DNA of 64,000 nucleotides from Marivirga atlantica (GCF_016734805.1 NZ_JAERQG010000006.1:1-64000); one strand, 5' to 3'. Positions 24,527 to 34,313 are shown, numbered from the stretch's first letter. Notes: generated by a model not told the origin, from the sequence alone. Numbers and translations: made by a program.

Positions 24527-25864
24527 TTAAAGACTATCTACATTTAATATACCCACCTGATAATCCACAATGATCTGCTGAAATAGGTAAGTAAACCTGG
24601 CTTGCTGTGCATTGGACTGCGCACTAACAAAGTTTTGATTAGCAACGGCCAGTTCAGATAAATTGGCTAAGCCCTCGTCATACCGTTGAGACTGAATATT
24701 ATAAGCTTCTTCAGCTGAAGTAGCAGCAACCTGACTTACTTCTAACCTTTTTTCAGCAGCCTGATAATTAAGGTAAGCATTCTGAACATCCTCAAAAATG
24801 GTTCGCTTTAAATTCTGTACATCAAGTTGATTGTTTTCATAAGTCACCTTTGCCCTCGAGACATTTGCTTTATTATTAAAATTACTAAATATAGGGATGT
24901 TCAAATTTAGCCCAACCACATTAGTCGGGTACAAATTAGTAAGCTGATTTCTGAAAGATAAATCGTTCAAAGAACTGTATTGCGAGGAATAATTATAAAA
25001 AGCGCTCAAACTTGGGTACACAGCCGCTCTGGAAGCAGCAATATTCTTTTGAGCAGATTCAGTTTGTAATTGAAGTTGTTGCAAATCAAGTCTCTGACTT
25101 AATGCTTCCTCATAAAGAGATTGTAACTGTGGCATATTAGCAATACCATTGGTTACATCATCCATTTTTTCTATTTCAAACTCAGTAAAAGGAGGTAACA
25201 ACAATAAGCTGGCAAAACTTGCCTTATCAAGTAATAAAGTATTTTCAGCTTCAATTAAAGCTAATTCTAATTGTTTAACAGATGCTTGCTGACTGAATAA
25301 ATCTGCCTGAGGACGCAATCCACCTTCAACAAATCCTCTAATTCTACTTAATTGATCCTGCTGATTCTGAACATTCTTTTCTGCTATCTTTAAGAGTTCT
25401 TCATCAAGTAAAATCTGGAGATATTGTTGTGCAATATTGAATACCAATTCTTGTTTGCTTCTACCTAAGGCTTTCTCCTGAGCTACTTTATTGAGTTCGG
25501 CAATTCTGTAATTGTTTACTTTACGGAAACCTTCGAAAATAGAAAGGTTAGCACCTATCCCACCTGAAAGTCTATCGGCTTGCACGTTAGATATTTCGAA
25601 ACCATCTTCCACCAATTGAAACTGCTGTCCTTCCTGGCGTGTAGCAGATAAATCTGCACTTACACTTGGTAAAAAGGACATAATAGTCGAGGTTTTATTG
25701 GTTTCCAATGCTACAAGTTCATTGCTACTCTTTAAGACATCAACATTGTTTTTAAGACCTATGGCAACTGCCTCTTCAAAAGTGATAAGCTTTTTTTCCT
25801 GAGCATAGCTGTTCAAACAATTCATTAAGGACAGCACAATGATAAGTGATTTTAATTTATGCAT
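24527..25864 (-). CDS. TolC-family outer-membrane efflux protein
   Basis: A 445-residue outer-membrane channel with signal peptide (KLKSLIIVLSLMNCLNSYA) and two OEP repeats, at about residues 25-215 and 235-440 (ITFEEAVAIGLKNNVDVL, YEEALSQRLDLQQLQLQTES). Long helical Gln/Ala-rich stretches form the periplasmic tunnel. The start overlaps the ABC ATPase stop by a few bases, so the two are co-translated. It supplies the outer-membrane exit for the adjacent MacAB-like exporter; it is the only TolC gene in the locus. Confidence 0.92.
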   Translation of the reverse strand: MHKLKSLIIVLSLMNCLNSYAQEKKLITFEEAVAIGLKNNVDVLKSSNELVALETNKTSTIMSFLPSVSADLSATRQEGQQFQLVEDGFEISNVQADRLSGGIGANLSIFEGFRKVNNYRIAELNKVAQEKALGRSKQELVFNIAQQYLQILLDEELLKIAEKNVQNQQDQLSRIRGFVEGGLRPQADLFSQQASVKQLELALIEAENTLLLDKASFASLLLLPPFTEFEIEKMDDVTNGIANMPQLQSLYEEALSQRLDLQQLQLQTESAQKNIAASRAAVYPSLSAFYNYSSQYSSLNDLSFRNQLTNLYPTNVVGLNLNIPIFSNFNNKANVSRAKVTYENNQLDVQNLKRTIFEDVQNAYLNYQAAEKRLEVSQVAATSAEEAYNIQSQRYDEGLANLSELAVANQNFVSAQSNAQQARFTYLFQQIIVDYQVGILNVDSL

Positions 25865-26549
25865 GCTGTGCTTCTTGACTGTTATAATCCTTTACAATTG
25901 CACCATCCTCTAACTCTATAATTCGCTTGCTATATTTCGCATTGTCTTCAGAGTGTGTTACTTGAATAATGGTGGTACCTTCATCATTCAGCTTTTGAAA
26001 AAGCTCCATAATTTCTTTTGACTGAGCCGAATGTAAATTACCAGTCGGTTCATCTGCCAAGAGAATTGATGGCTTACCAATAATAGCTCTTGCTACCCCC
26101 ACCAACTGCTGCTGTCCACCAGAAAGTTGAGCAGGGAATAGATCCTTCTTAGCAACCATACCGAAACGATCTAAGATTTCAGCTACCAAGCTTTTACGTT
26201 CCGATGATTTTACATTTCTGTAAAGAAGAGGTGTTTCAATGTTTTCGTAAACCGTTAACTCATCAATTAAATGATAAGCCTGAAACACAAAACCGAAATG
26301 CTCTTTATGCATTTTGGCCTTACGCTTGTCACTTAAAGAAGTAAGATCTTCTTCACCTAATAAATACTGACCTGCTGAGGCATCATCAAGCAATCCAATA
26401 ATATTCAATAAGGTAGATTTACCTGCTCCGCTTGGGCCCATTATGGTAACAAATTCACCTTCTTCAATTTCAAGGTTGATACCTTTCAGAATAAATTCCT
26501 TCTGGAATTTACTGGAAATGGTTTTGTCAATATCTGTAAGCTTTATCAT
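25857..26549 (-). CDS. ABC transporter ATPase, MacB/LolD-like, with unusual signature
   Basis: A 230-residue ATPase of the MacB/LolD group. Walker A is GPSGAGKST, the Q-loop region is GFVFQAYHL, Walker B is ILLADEP with the catalytic Glu, and the switch His is in VTHSEDN. The signature reads LSGGQQQLVGVARA where the usual form is [14 protein letters not shown], and the D-loop reads GNLHSA instead of GNLDSA. These two changes may lower or alter ATPase cycling. It heads an ATPase-TolC unit with its own putative operator and sigma-54-like promoter upstream, and must work with one of the separately encoded permeases. Confidence 0.9.
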   Translation of the reverse strand: MIKLTDIDKTISSKFQKEFILKGINLEIEEGEFVTIMGPSGAGKSTLLNIIGLLDDASAGQYLLGEEDLTSLSDKRKAKMHKEHFGFVFQAYHLIDELTVYENIETPLLYRNVKSSERKSLVAEILDRFGMVAKKDLFPAQLSGGQQQLVGVARAIIGKPSILLADEPTGNLHSAQSKEIMELFQKLNDEGTTIIQVTHSEDNAKYSKRIIELEDGAIVKDYNSQEAQHA

Positions 26550-26575
26550 AGTTCAATTTTGTTTTGCGTACTTAA

Positions 26576-26591
26576 GCCAAATGGCATGCCA
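26576..26591 (-). promoter_or_regulatory. Sigma-54-like -24/-12 candidate before the ATPase-TolC unit
   Basis: The leftward strand reads TGGCATGCCATTTGGC, 27 bp before the ATPase start. The -24 element matches TGGCA; the -12 element is TTGGC and the GG-to-GC spacing is one base longer than canonical (11 instead of 10). The same TGGCAT-N5-TTGGC form stands before the HlyD gene, which supports a shared function. Confidence 0.35.
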
Positions 26592-26663
26592 TATTAAAAT
26601 AAGCCCTTAAATTGCTTTAAATGTATTTTCTGTCAGCTTGGCTGTCTGAATTTGAAAGAAATT

Positions 26664-26677
26664 ATCCGATATCGGAC
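26664..26677. promoter_or_regulatory. Putative response-regulator binding dyad
   Basis: ATCCGATATCGGAC, with a perfect 12-bp core dyad TCCGATATCGGA, lies about 115 bp upstream of the ATPase start and 73 bp upstream of the sigma-54-like element, the usual place for an NtrC-type enhancer. It matches the long palindrome next to the response-regulator gene (core GTCCGAATTCGGAC). Confidence 0.55.
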
Positions 26678-26692
26678 ACCTTTTTTCCAATG

Positions 26693-26776
26693 AACAATGT
26701 GCAATTATCAATGATCAATATGTCGGTACTCCTAGACTCCTCTAAATGATCATTGTTAATTCATAATTGATAATTG
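26693..26776. repeat. Intergenic hairpin repeat, copy 1
   Basis: This AT-rich element between the permease stop and the ATPase start has arms close to AATTATCAATGATCA and TGATCATTGTTAATT, a variable middle, then CATAATTGATAATTGCCAT. Copy 2 at 29317 has nearly the same arms and right end but an unrelated loop. The right ends run into the last codons of the two permease genes. Confidence 0.6.
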
Positions 26777-26779
26777 CCA

Positions 26780-29155
26780 TCATTCGTCTTTCAAAGTAAT
26801 TGCAGGATTGATTCGTAACGATTTAATAATCTGAAAGCTAATTGTAAGCCATGCAATCAGCAAGGCTATTATTCCTACTCCAGCAAAATACCACCATTCA
26901 GGATCAATCCTATAAGCAAAACCATCAAGCCAATTTGACATAATCCAGAAGCTTAAGGGTAAAGCCACAACAATTGCTATTAATATCATCTTAGTGAAAT
27001 CAGCAGAAAGCAGTTGTATAATTTGCAATCCACCGGCACCCAAAATTTTACGGATACCAATTTCTTTTTGCCTGCGCTCAGCTGTAAAGGCTGCTAAGCC
27101 GAACAAACCTAAACAGGAAATAATAATCGCAATTCCTGCAAAGTATCGGCTAAGTAAAGACACCCTTTGCTCCGCTTGATACTGAGCCTGATAATTGGCA
27201 TCTAGAAACTCATAATCCAATGTGAAATTAGGATTAAAATCACCATAAAGCTTTTTAATATGATCGAGTGTAACTTCTGTTTGAGAAGTTTGTATTTTAG
27301 CAAAAATGCTAAGCATAAAGCTTTTATCAAAATGAAATAGCATTGGAGATACTTCTTCATGTAACGAAGAAAAATTGAAGTCTTTTACTACTCCTATTAT
27401 TGTTTTTTCATTACCCCACATTGTAACTGTTTTACCGATTGGATCTTCTAATCCCATCACTTTAATGGCTGCCTCATTAAAAATAATTTTATCTTCTTCT
27501 GCCTGATAATTTTCGGAGAAGCTTCTGCCCTCTTTCATTTTAATTCCTAGTGTTTCAATCAAACCATAGTAGGCTCGGGCTTGCTCAAATAAAATATTAC
27601 TTTCAGGATTTTTGCCTTCCCAAGTTACTCCGGTAGTTGAAGCACCACTTTTTACAATGGAATGTGTAGTAGCCGAAGCATTCATAACGCCTGGCACTTC
27701 TTTTAACTTAGTTAAAAATGATTCCAAATGTCCGGCTACAGCTCCTTCAATTGGGATTTTGATCACCTCTTGTCTATCATAACCTAGGTTCTTATTTTGA
27801 ACAAATTCAATTTGTTTATAAACCACCCAGACAGACACCAATAAAATAATAGAAACTATAAATTGAAAAACAACTAATCCCTTACGCGTCCAAACTTCAC
27901 CAGTTGAGGTTTTTAGTTTTCCTTTAAGAATGCTAACAGGCTTAAATCTTGAAAGATAAAAAGCAGGATAGCTTCCAGCTAATAAACCTGTGAAAAGAGT
28001 AATACTAAACGTTGCTAAAATTAGGTTTGGATTCAGGTCGATACTCAACTGTTTATCAGTTATGTTATTAAACTGCGGCAACAATAACAACACAAAAAGA
28101 TAGGCCAATATCAATGAGAGTAACGTCAAGGTAACTGATTCTCCCAAATGCTGTAGAACAAGTTGCTTTCTGTTAGCACCTAAGGTTTTCTTCACGCCTA
28201 TTTCTTTTAAGCGTTTTGAAGCTCTTGCCGTGCTTAAATTCATGAAATTAATACATGCAATAGCTAAGACAAAGAATGCTATGATAATGAATAACCGTAC
28301 GTAGCTTATTCTTCCTCCAGCTACTTTACCATTTTCAAATTTTCCGTATAAATATTTGCTTGAATATTTTTTTACGAATGGCTGAACATTCGTCTGTGGC
28401 ACCCTACTTTTAATTATTGGAGCTATTTTATTATTGACCTTTTCTACATTTGCCCCTTCAGCTAGTTGCACGTAGGTAAGTGCAATATAATTTCCCCAAT
28501 GATTGCGTTCAGGCCCCATTAGGTCATCAATAAAAACAGAAAAAGGCAATACAAATTCAAAGGATTCTGTGCTGTTTTTAGGTAAATCATTTATAACTCC
28601 TGAAACAGTTGCTTGTCCTTTGAATTTTAGAATCTGCCACTCAAGGCTTTTACCAATTACTTCAGTAGTTCCAAAAAGCTTTTTCGCTATTGATTCCGTT
28701 AAAACGATGTCATATTTATTCTCCAGCGAGTTTTCAGCATTTCCCTTTAAAAATGGGAAGGAGAAAAGTTGAAAATATTCTTCACCAGAAAATTTACCAC
28801 GTGCTTTTATTCTTTCACTTCCGATTGATAAAGAGAACCCTTCGCCAAAGTCATTAGTATCGGTATCTTCCACTGCCATAAGTACTTCTGGCACCTCTTC
28901 CCTCATTACATCAGCTAAAAGCGCAGGTACGGGTGGAGCAGAGCGAATCATTCCATTTTCTTCATGATGCATATAAACCTGATATAGTTGGTCATCCTTT
29001 TCATGAAACTTATCAACAGAGAGCTCATCGTTCACCCACAGGTAAATAAGCAATGTACACGCCATGCCTGTTGAAAGTCCTAAAAGATTAATAAAAAATG
29101 TGCTTTTAAAACGTCTGAAATTACGGTAAATAATAAGAAGGTTATGCTTAAACAT
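26780..29155 (-). CDS. Double MacB/FtsX-type ABC permease 1
   Basis: A 791-residue inner-membrane permease made of two MacB-like halves in one chain: helix 1 (NLLGLSTGMACTLLIYLWV), periplasmic MacB_PCD domain at about 50-270, three FtsX helices (FIIIAFFVLAIACINFMNLS, then RLKEIGVKKTLGANRKQLV as coupling helix), and a repeat of the layout in the second half (EIGIRKILGAGGLQI). It ends in NPAITLKDE. Such permeases extrude substrates through TolC together with a separate ATPase. It has a candidate enhancer dyad and sigma-54-like promoter upstream and is followed by the ATPase-TolC pair. Confidence 0.9.
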   Translation of the reverse strand: MFKHNLLIIYRNFRRFKSTFFINLLGLSTGMACTLLIYLWVNDELSVDKFHEKDDQLYQVYMHHEENGMIRSAPPVPALLADVMREEVPEVLMAVEDTDTNDFGEGFSLSIGSERIKARGKFSGEEYFQLFSFPFLKGNAENSLENKYDIVLTESIAKKLFGTTEVIGKSLEWQILKFKGQATVSGVINDLPKNSTESFEFVLPFSVFIDDLMGPERNHWGNYIALTYVQLAEGANVEKVNNKIAPIIKSRVPQTNVQPFVKKYSSKYLYGKFENGKVAGGRISYVRLFIIIAFFVLAIACINFMNLSTARASKRLKEIGVKKTLGANRKQLVLQHLGESVTLTLLSLILAYLFVLLLLPQFNNITDKQLSIDLNPNLILATFSITLFTGLLAGSYPAFYLSRFKPVSILKGKLKTSTGEVWTRKGLVVFQFIVSIILLVSVWVVYKQIEFVQNKNLGYDRQEVIKIPIEGAVAGHLESFLTKLKEVPGVMNASATTHSIVKSGASTTGVTWEGKNPESNILFEQARAYYGLIETLGIKMKEGRSFSENYQAEEDKIIFNEAAIKVMGLEDPIGKTVTMWGNEKTIIGVVKDFNFSSLHEEVSPMLFHFDKSFMLSIFAKIQTSQTEVTLDHIKKLYGDFNPNFTLDYEFLDANYQAQYQAEQRVSLLSRYFAGIAIIISCLGLFGLAAFTAERRQKEIGIRKILGAGGLQIIQLLSADFTKMILIAIVVALPLSFWIMSNWLDGFAYRIDPEWWYFAGVGIIALLIAWLTISFQIIKSLRINPAITLKDE

Positions 29156-29197
29156 ATTCGGTTGGTTTAACTTAAATACTCAATACCAAGAGGAGTA

Positions 29198-29213
29198 TTC
29201 AATTGTAGTGCCA
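29198..29213 (-). promoter_or_regulatory. Sigma-54-like -24/-12 candidate before permease 1
   Basis: TGGCACTACAATTGAA on the leftward strand has a perfect -24 element (TGGCAC) and correct spacing to TTGAA at -12, with A replacing C in the GC. It lies 43 bp upstream of the permease ATG. Confidence 0.4.
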
Positions 29214-29286
29214 CGGAAGAAAGAGTGTGTTATAGCCTTACATTGAACCTTTTCATTAGTTCTGTGTTCGTAATTGCTTTGGTTTC

Positions 29287-29300
29287 GTCCGTTAGCGGGC
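29287..29300. promoter_or_regulatory. Putative response-regulator binding dyad upstream of permease 1
   Basis: GTCCGTTAGCGGGC matches the GTCCGAATTCGGAC core of the palindrome beside the response-regulator gene at 9 of 14 positions, with both outer arms largely kept. It is 132 bp upstream of the permease start and about 73 bp upstream of the sigma-54-like element, the same spacing as the dyad at 26664. Confidence 0.45.
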
Positions 29301-29316
29301 GTTCATTTCATTATTA

Positions 29317-29408
29317 ACAATGTACAATTATCAATGATCAATATGTTTGTTCAAGCAGATGTCACCAATTGATCATTGTTAATTGTTAATTCATAATTGA
29401 AAATTGCC
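29317..29408. repeat. Intergenic hairpin repeat, copy 2
   Basis: The arms 29324-29342 and 29368-29386 are 19 bp each and complementary with one mismatch. The element shares its arms and its right end with the copy at 26693, but the loop differs. It occupies the gap directly after the stop of permease 2. Confidence 0.65.
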
Positions 29409-29409
29409 A

Positions 29410-31812
29410 TTATTCGTCTTTCAAAATTTTTGCTGGATTAGAGCTTGCTGCTCGTAATGAATGAAAGCTGACAATTGTCATACAGAGAATTAAGGCTATA
29501 ATTCCTGCTAATATGAAAACACCATAAGGAACTTCTATTTTGTATTGAAAGCCATTGAGCCAATCTTTTATAAAGTACCAGGCCGGATAAGCCGCTAGCA
29601 AAAAGGCTATACCTATCAGGATTGCATATTCTTTTGAAATTAAAACAATCAATTCTGCAACAGATGCACCCAATACTTTTCTGATGCTAATCTCTTTAGT
29701 CCTTTGAGAAATGGTAAAGGAAGCTAATCCAAACAGACCTAAGGCACTAATAAGAATAGCCATGATGGTAGCAAAGAAGAGAATTTTACGCAGCCTTACT
29801 TCACTTTGATAAAAGCCTTCAACAGTTTCATCAAGAAATTTAATCTCTGGTCGTTCAACGGAATAAATAGATTTCACCGCATTTTGAATAGCGTCTACAG
29901 CACTTGCCAAATTAGCGCCCTTATTGAGTTTGATGTTAACTGTAAATAAATTGCGTATTCCATTTCCTACTAATAGCGGCCTTATTTCTTCATGAAGTGA
30001 TCTGGTGTGTACATTTTTAATCACGCCCACAACAGTCATATCTTTTTCATCATATACCAGGTGTTTTCCCAATGCGTCTATTGGGCTACTAATCCCTAAA
30101 GCAGTTAATGCTGATTCATTTATTACTACTTCCGATTCGTCAGTTGAGTAATTGCGTCCAACTAAAAGAGGCACTTCATACAAGGCCAAATAATTGGTAT
30201 CGGCTACTTTAGTTTGTACGCCTACTTCAACCAATTCACCGTTTACTTCGTGTTCTACAGAACTTGTCCAAATAGAATTGGAAACTAAGGTTCCACTTGA
30301 CATGCTGGTTGATTTAACGTCAGATAAACTTGCCAAATTATTTTTCAATTTAACGGTATTATCTAAAGTGCTCTGAAATGGCGTACTGATGTGTAAAACA
30401 GCTTCCTTATTGAAGCCAACATCTTTATTCATTAAAAATGAAATCTGGTTGTTAATGGCTAAAACAGCTATTATGAAAGCAATAGAAGAACTGAATTGTA
30501 AAATAATCAGGTTTTTACGAATGAGATACTGTAGGTTAAATCCAGGTTTGAACTCCTTTTTATTGTTTAGAGCTTTAATTGGAGTGTAACCTGACAATAT
30601 CATGGCCGGATACAAACCAGATAAGAAAAGTACCATAACTGATAGGGAAAGTAGGAAAATGAGATTTTCCATAGATAGGTAATCCAGCTCAAAGGTATTT
30701 GGAAGTATATCAGCAAAATACCTTATTCCAAACTGGCTAAGTATTAGACCGAAGATGATAGCTAACAGTATGATTACATAAGTTTCCATCAGAAATTGTA
30801 TAATCAACTGCTTCCTGCTGCTACCAAGTGTTTTTCTAATTCCAACCTCTTTCGATCTTAACCTAGCCTGGGCTGATTCCAAATTGATAAAATTTATGCA
30901 AGCAATTACCAGTATAAACAAACCTATAAGCATTAAACCATTAAGGACTGATTTGTCAGCAGAGCGGTAATTGAAATTGCTGCTGAAATGCCATTCACTT
31001 AAAGGTTCGAGATTGAAAGTAGTTGTCCATTCTTCATCGTCTTCACCATACTTTTCATCAATAACAGCAAGCTCTTTTTCGGCTTTGGCCTCTTGATTTT
31101 GGTGAAGTTTAACAATGGTTTGAGAAGAACTATTGACAGAGTTCCACTCCTCTATATTTAATCTGATTGAAATATCCTTATTTGATTTGGCCGTCTGTAA
31201 TGAAAGAAAATCGGTAAACTTGAGGTCTGAATTCTCTTGAAAATCGGCCACAACACCACTTACATAAAAAGGAATAGAATCAGCATAAATTAATTCCTTT
31301 CCTATAGCTTCTTCCGGTTCTATTGCTCCGAAATATTGTTTAACAGAAGTCTCAGTTAAAACCACTTCGTTAGCTTCGGATAAACTACTTTCCTTATTTC
31401 CTGCTAACCATTTATAATCAAATATTTCAAAGTAATGCTGATCAGCATAAGTGACAGTTTGTTTAACTCCGAACTTCTGCTCGTCCGCAAATGTACCAAC
31501 CATAATACGATAAGTATCAAATATTTGTGCTACATTGTTTACAGCTGACATCTCATTACTAATAGCAGGCCCAATGGGAAATGGTGCACCCGGATTAGGC
31601 CAATCTTCTACCCCATTACTGGTTACAGTGGTTACTCGGTAAATCTGATCTGAATCTTTATGAAACTTATCAAAACTATACTCGAAGCTCACCAGATTAT
31701 AAATCACAAAGCAAACAGCTACACCAATAGACAAACCTATAACATGTATAACAGACCTTAGGCCTTGCTTTCTAATATTTCTTAGGGCGATTTTGAAGTG
31801 GTTCTTAAACAT
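29410..31812 (-). CDS. Double MacB/FtsX-type ABC permease 2
   Basis: An 800-residue paralogue of permease 1 with the same two-half plan. The first coupling helix reads RSKEVGIRKTLGSSRKQLIIQ and the second RTKEISIRKVLGASVAELI; the chain ends in NPAKILKDE. The periplasmic halves are poorly conserved compared with its neighbours, which suggests a different substrate or partner. It is the last of five permeases that follow the HlyD and ATPase genes on this strand. Confidence 0.9.
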   Translation of the reverse strand: MFKNHFKIALRNIRKQGLRSVIHVIGLSIGVAVCFVIYNLVSFEYSFDKFHKDSDQIYRVTTVTSNGVEDWPNPGAPFPIGPAISNEMSAVNNVAQIFDTYRIMVGTFADEQKFGVKQTVTYADQHYFEIFDYKWLAGNKESSLSEANEVVLTETSVKQYFGAIEPEEAIGKELIYADSIPFYVSGVVADFQENSDLKFTDFLSLQTAKSNKDISIRLNIEEWNSVNSSSQTIVKLHQNQEAKAEKELAVIDEKYGEDDEEWTTTFNLEPLSEWHFSSNFNYRSADKSVLNGLMLIGLFILVIACINFINLESAQARLRSKEVGIRKTLGSSRKQLIIQFLMETYVIILLAIIFGLILSQFGIRYFADILPNTFELDYLSMENLIFLLSLSVMVLFLSGLYPAMILSGYTPIKALNNKKEFKPGFNLQYLIRKNLIILQFSSSIAFIIAVLAINNQISFLMNKDVGFNKEAVLHISTPFQSTLDNTVKLKNNLASLSDVKSTSMSSGTLVSNSIWTSSVEHEVNGELVEVGVQTKVADTNYLALYEVPLLVGRNYSTDESEVVINESALTALGISSPIDALGKHLVYDEKDMTVVGVIKNVHTRSLHEEIRPLLVGNGIRNLFTVNIKLNKGANLASAVDAIQNAVKSIYSVERPEIKFLDETVEGFYQSEVRLRKILFFATIMAILISALGLFGLASFTISQRTKEISIRKVLGASVAELIVLISKEYAILIGIAFLLAAYPAWYFIKDWLNGFQYKIEVPYGVFILAGIIALILCMTIVSFHSLRAASSNPAKILKDE

Positions 31813-31891
31813 AATTTTGAGTTTAGATTGATGATTTTAGAGGTATGTGGTACGATTTGGTTTTTTTGGATTTAGGAATTTGTAATTCGTT

Positions 31892-34303
31892 TCATTCGTC
31901 CTTCAGTGTATCTGCTGGATTAACCAAAGCTGTTTTTAAACTTTGATATAAAGTAGATGCCACAAAAATAAACACGACTATAAAAGCAGGAATGAGGTAA
32001 AACCACCATCCTAATTCTATACCTACAATGAAGCTTTTAAGCCAATTAGTAAACAACAGATAGGCAACCGGAATACCTACAGCAAAACATATAGTAAACC
32101 ACCATACATATTCCTTTGAAATGATCAGGAGTATATCCTGAAAAGAAGCTCCCATAATTTTTCTGATGCTCACTTCTTTAGTCCGTTGTAGCATCAATTG
32201 TGTGGTTACGCCAACAATGCCCATAACAGCAATTATGATGGCAATAATAGCAGCTAATGAAAACAGTTGAGCAAACTGTTTCTCGCTTTTATATTGCTTA
32301 TCAAAATGTTCATCGAGAAAATAATATTCAAAAGGAGAATTAGTGAAAAGTTTAATATAAGTAGCTTCAACCACAGGCAAGAGTTCTTCTATTTTACCCT
32401 TTTCTACATCCAAAACATAATAATTTAAATCACCTGGAGAATAATTCAGCACTGCTGGGTCAACTTCAGCTTTTACACCTTGTTGTCGGAAATCTTCCAC
32501 AACGCCAACTACCGGTACAGCTCCCTGATTAAGATGAAGTTTTTTCCCAATCACCTCCGAAGGCTCGGAAAATCCTAAAGATTGTAATGCCTTTTCATTA
32601 ATAATGGCCTCTTGTCCATAATCCAAATCCGTATTAAAGCTTTTACCTGCTAGTAAATTAATATCAAAAACATCAAAATAACCGTCCCCTACATGAAGGT
32701 ATGTAAAGACATTTCCGCCTTTTTCTTTTCCCTCGACAAATACTTCATCAGTTCGCCAGTAAATTTCATTGCCTGGAATTTCATTAGTAGCTGCCACAGC
32801 TTTAATACCCTCTATGGAAGTCATAGCATTTCTCATTTGCTCCTGGTAATTTCCACTACCTTCCACAAAAAGCATGGGTGAACGCACAACCAATTTATCT
32901 TCAAGAGCTAAGCCTAACTCTTGATTTCTTATAAAGTCAAGTTGAAAATAGGTAGTAAGTATTCCAGATAATATCACCAGACAAAAAATCAATTGAACTA
33001 CCAATAAAGGTTTAGCCAAACTCTGCTTGAGTTTAAAATTGAAATTCCCTTTAAGGATTTTAGCTGGGGCAAAGGAAGTCAATAACATGGCAGGATAAAA
33101 ACCGGAAATTAAACTCCCAAAAAACCATAGTACCACTAATATGCCTAAGTACTGGGTAGGTTTAAAAAATTCAGGTGTGATATTTAAATTAAACCAGTCA
33201 ACTAAAAATGGAGCCCAGAAAGTAAGGATGAGCGCTGCAATTAAAATGGCTAGTAAGTTGATCATGAAACTTTCAAAAATGAACTGAACAAAAAGCTGCT
33301 TTTTAGTGCCCCCTGTTACTTTTCTCACGCCAATTTCTTTCACCCTATTATGCGCTCTGGTATTGCTTATATTAATACTATTTATATAAATCATTAAGAG
33401 TACAAAAATGGCCACCCAAACAAAATACTGGAGTTTTTCTCCATCAATACCTGCCTCATATTCTCCCGCATAATTCGTAGATGTGTGAATCTGATTAACT
33501 GGTTGTAATCCTAGTTCCCACTCGCTTCCTGAGGCCTCCAATTGCTTTCCGTAATTCTTATTGAGTACTGCATTAAACTGATCATTAAGTTGCTCAATAG
33601 AAGTGTTTTTACCAGTCGTAACATAAGTATAGAGGTTCAGCCAATCGTATGATTGATCAATCTGTTTGCCGATAAAATGATGTAAGGTAGCATAAGAAAT
33701 TAAAATCTGAGGTTTCAAATGTCGATTCTCCGGCAGCTCTTCAAAGACACCAGCCACCTTAAAATCCACTGAGCCATCAAAATTTGAGCTATTGATAGCT
33801 AATGTTTCCCCAACAGGATTTTTATCTTCAAAAACCTTTTTAGCAATGCTTGAAGATATCATAACAGTTAAAGGTTGGTCCATTTCTGAAGTATTTCCCT
33901 TAACTACTTCTATATCAAACAACTTGAAGTAATTCGGATCGGTAAGAAAGATCTGAAGCTCTCTAACAAAATTATTGTTATGCCCAACAATTGATTCACC
34001 CAAGATCACAACCCTACTCATTTCCTCTATTCCACTAATTTCATTCTGCGCTATACCACCTATAGCTGGTGAAGTTCTAGAACTTTCTTGCATCAGCTTG
34101 CCGTCAGCAAAAGATGTCAAATTAATTCTGTAGAGCTGATCTGATGCTGCAATGTCTTTATCATAACTATTTTCAAAATTCACATAAGTAGCTATAAATA
34201 AGACGGCTGCAATACCAAATGCCAATCCACCAATATTGATAACTGAGTAGGCCTTGTTTTTAAATAGTTGGCGGAAGAATATTTTAATGTAGTTCTTAAA
34301 CAT
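31892..34303 (-). CDS. Double MacB/FtsX-type ABC permease 3
   Basis: An 803-residue permease with coupling helices RVKEIGVRKVTGGTKKQLFVQ and RTKEVSIRKIMGASFQDILL and the C-terminus NPADTLKDE. The first membrane segment is NIGGLAFGIAAVLFIATYVN. It is more divergent than its neighbours: the usual acidic MN-LSTAR motif after the second helix reads INSINISNTRAHNR. It lies 79 bp from the next permease, separated only by AT-rich repeat-like DNA. Confidence 0.9.
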   Translation of the reverse strand: MFKNYIKIFFRQLFKNKAYSVINIGGLAFGIAAVLFIATYVNFENSYDKDIAASDQLYRINLTSFADGKLMQESSRTSPAIGGIAQNEISGIEEMSRVVILGESIVGHNNNFVRELQIFLTDPNYFKLFDIEVVKGNTSEMDQPLTVMISSSIAKKVFEDKNPVGETLAINSSNFDGSVDFKVAGVFEELPENRHLKPQILISYATLHHFIGKQIDQSYDWLNLYTYVTTGKNTSIEQLNDQFNAVLNKNYGKQLEASGSEWELGLQPVNQIHTSTNYAGEYEAGIDGEKLQYFVWVAIFVLLMIYINSINISNTRAHNRVKEIGVRKVTGGTKKQLFVQFIFESFMINLLAILIAALILTFWAPFLVDWFNLNITPEFFKPTQYLGILVVLWFFGSLISGFYPAMLLTSFAPAKILKGNFNFKLKQSLAKPLLVVQLIFCLVILSGILTTYFQLDFIRNQELGLALEDKLVVRSPMLFVEGSGNYQEQMRNAMTSIEGIKAVAATNEIPGNEIYWRTDEVFVEGKEKGGNVFTYLHVGDGYFDVFDINLLAGKSFNTDLDYGQEAIINEKALQSLGFSEPSEVIGKKLHLNQGAVPVVGVVEDFRQQGVKAEVDPAVLNYSPGDLNYYVLDVEKGKIEELLPVVEATYIKLFTNSPFEYYFLDEHFDKQYKSEKQFAQLFSLAAIIAIIIAVMGIVGVTTQLMLQRTKEVSIRKIMGASFQDILLIISKEYVWWFTICFAVGIPVAYLLFTNWLKSFIVGIELGWWFYLIPAFIVVFIFVASTLYQSLKTALVNPADTLKDE

Positions 34304-34313
34304 AAGCTTTAGA

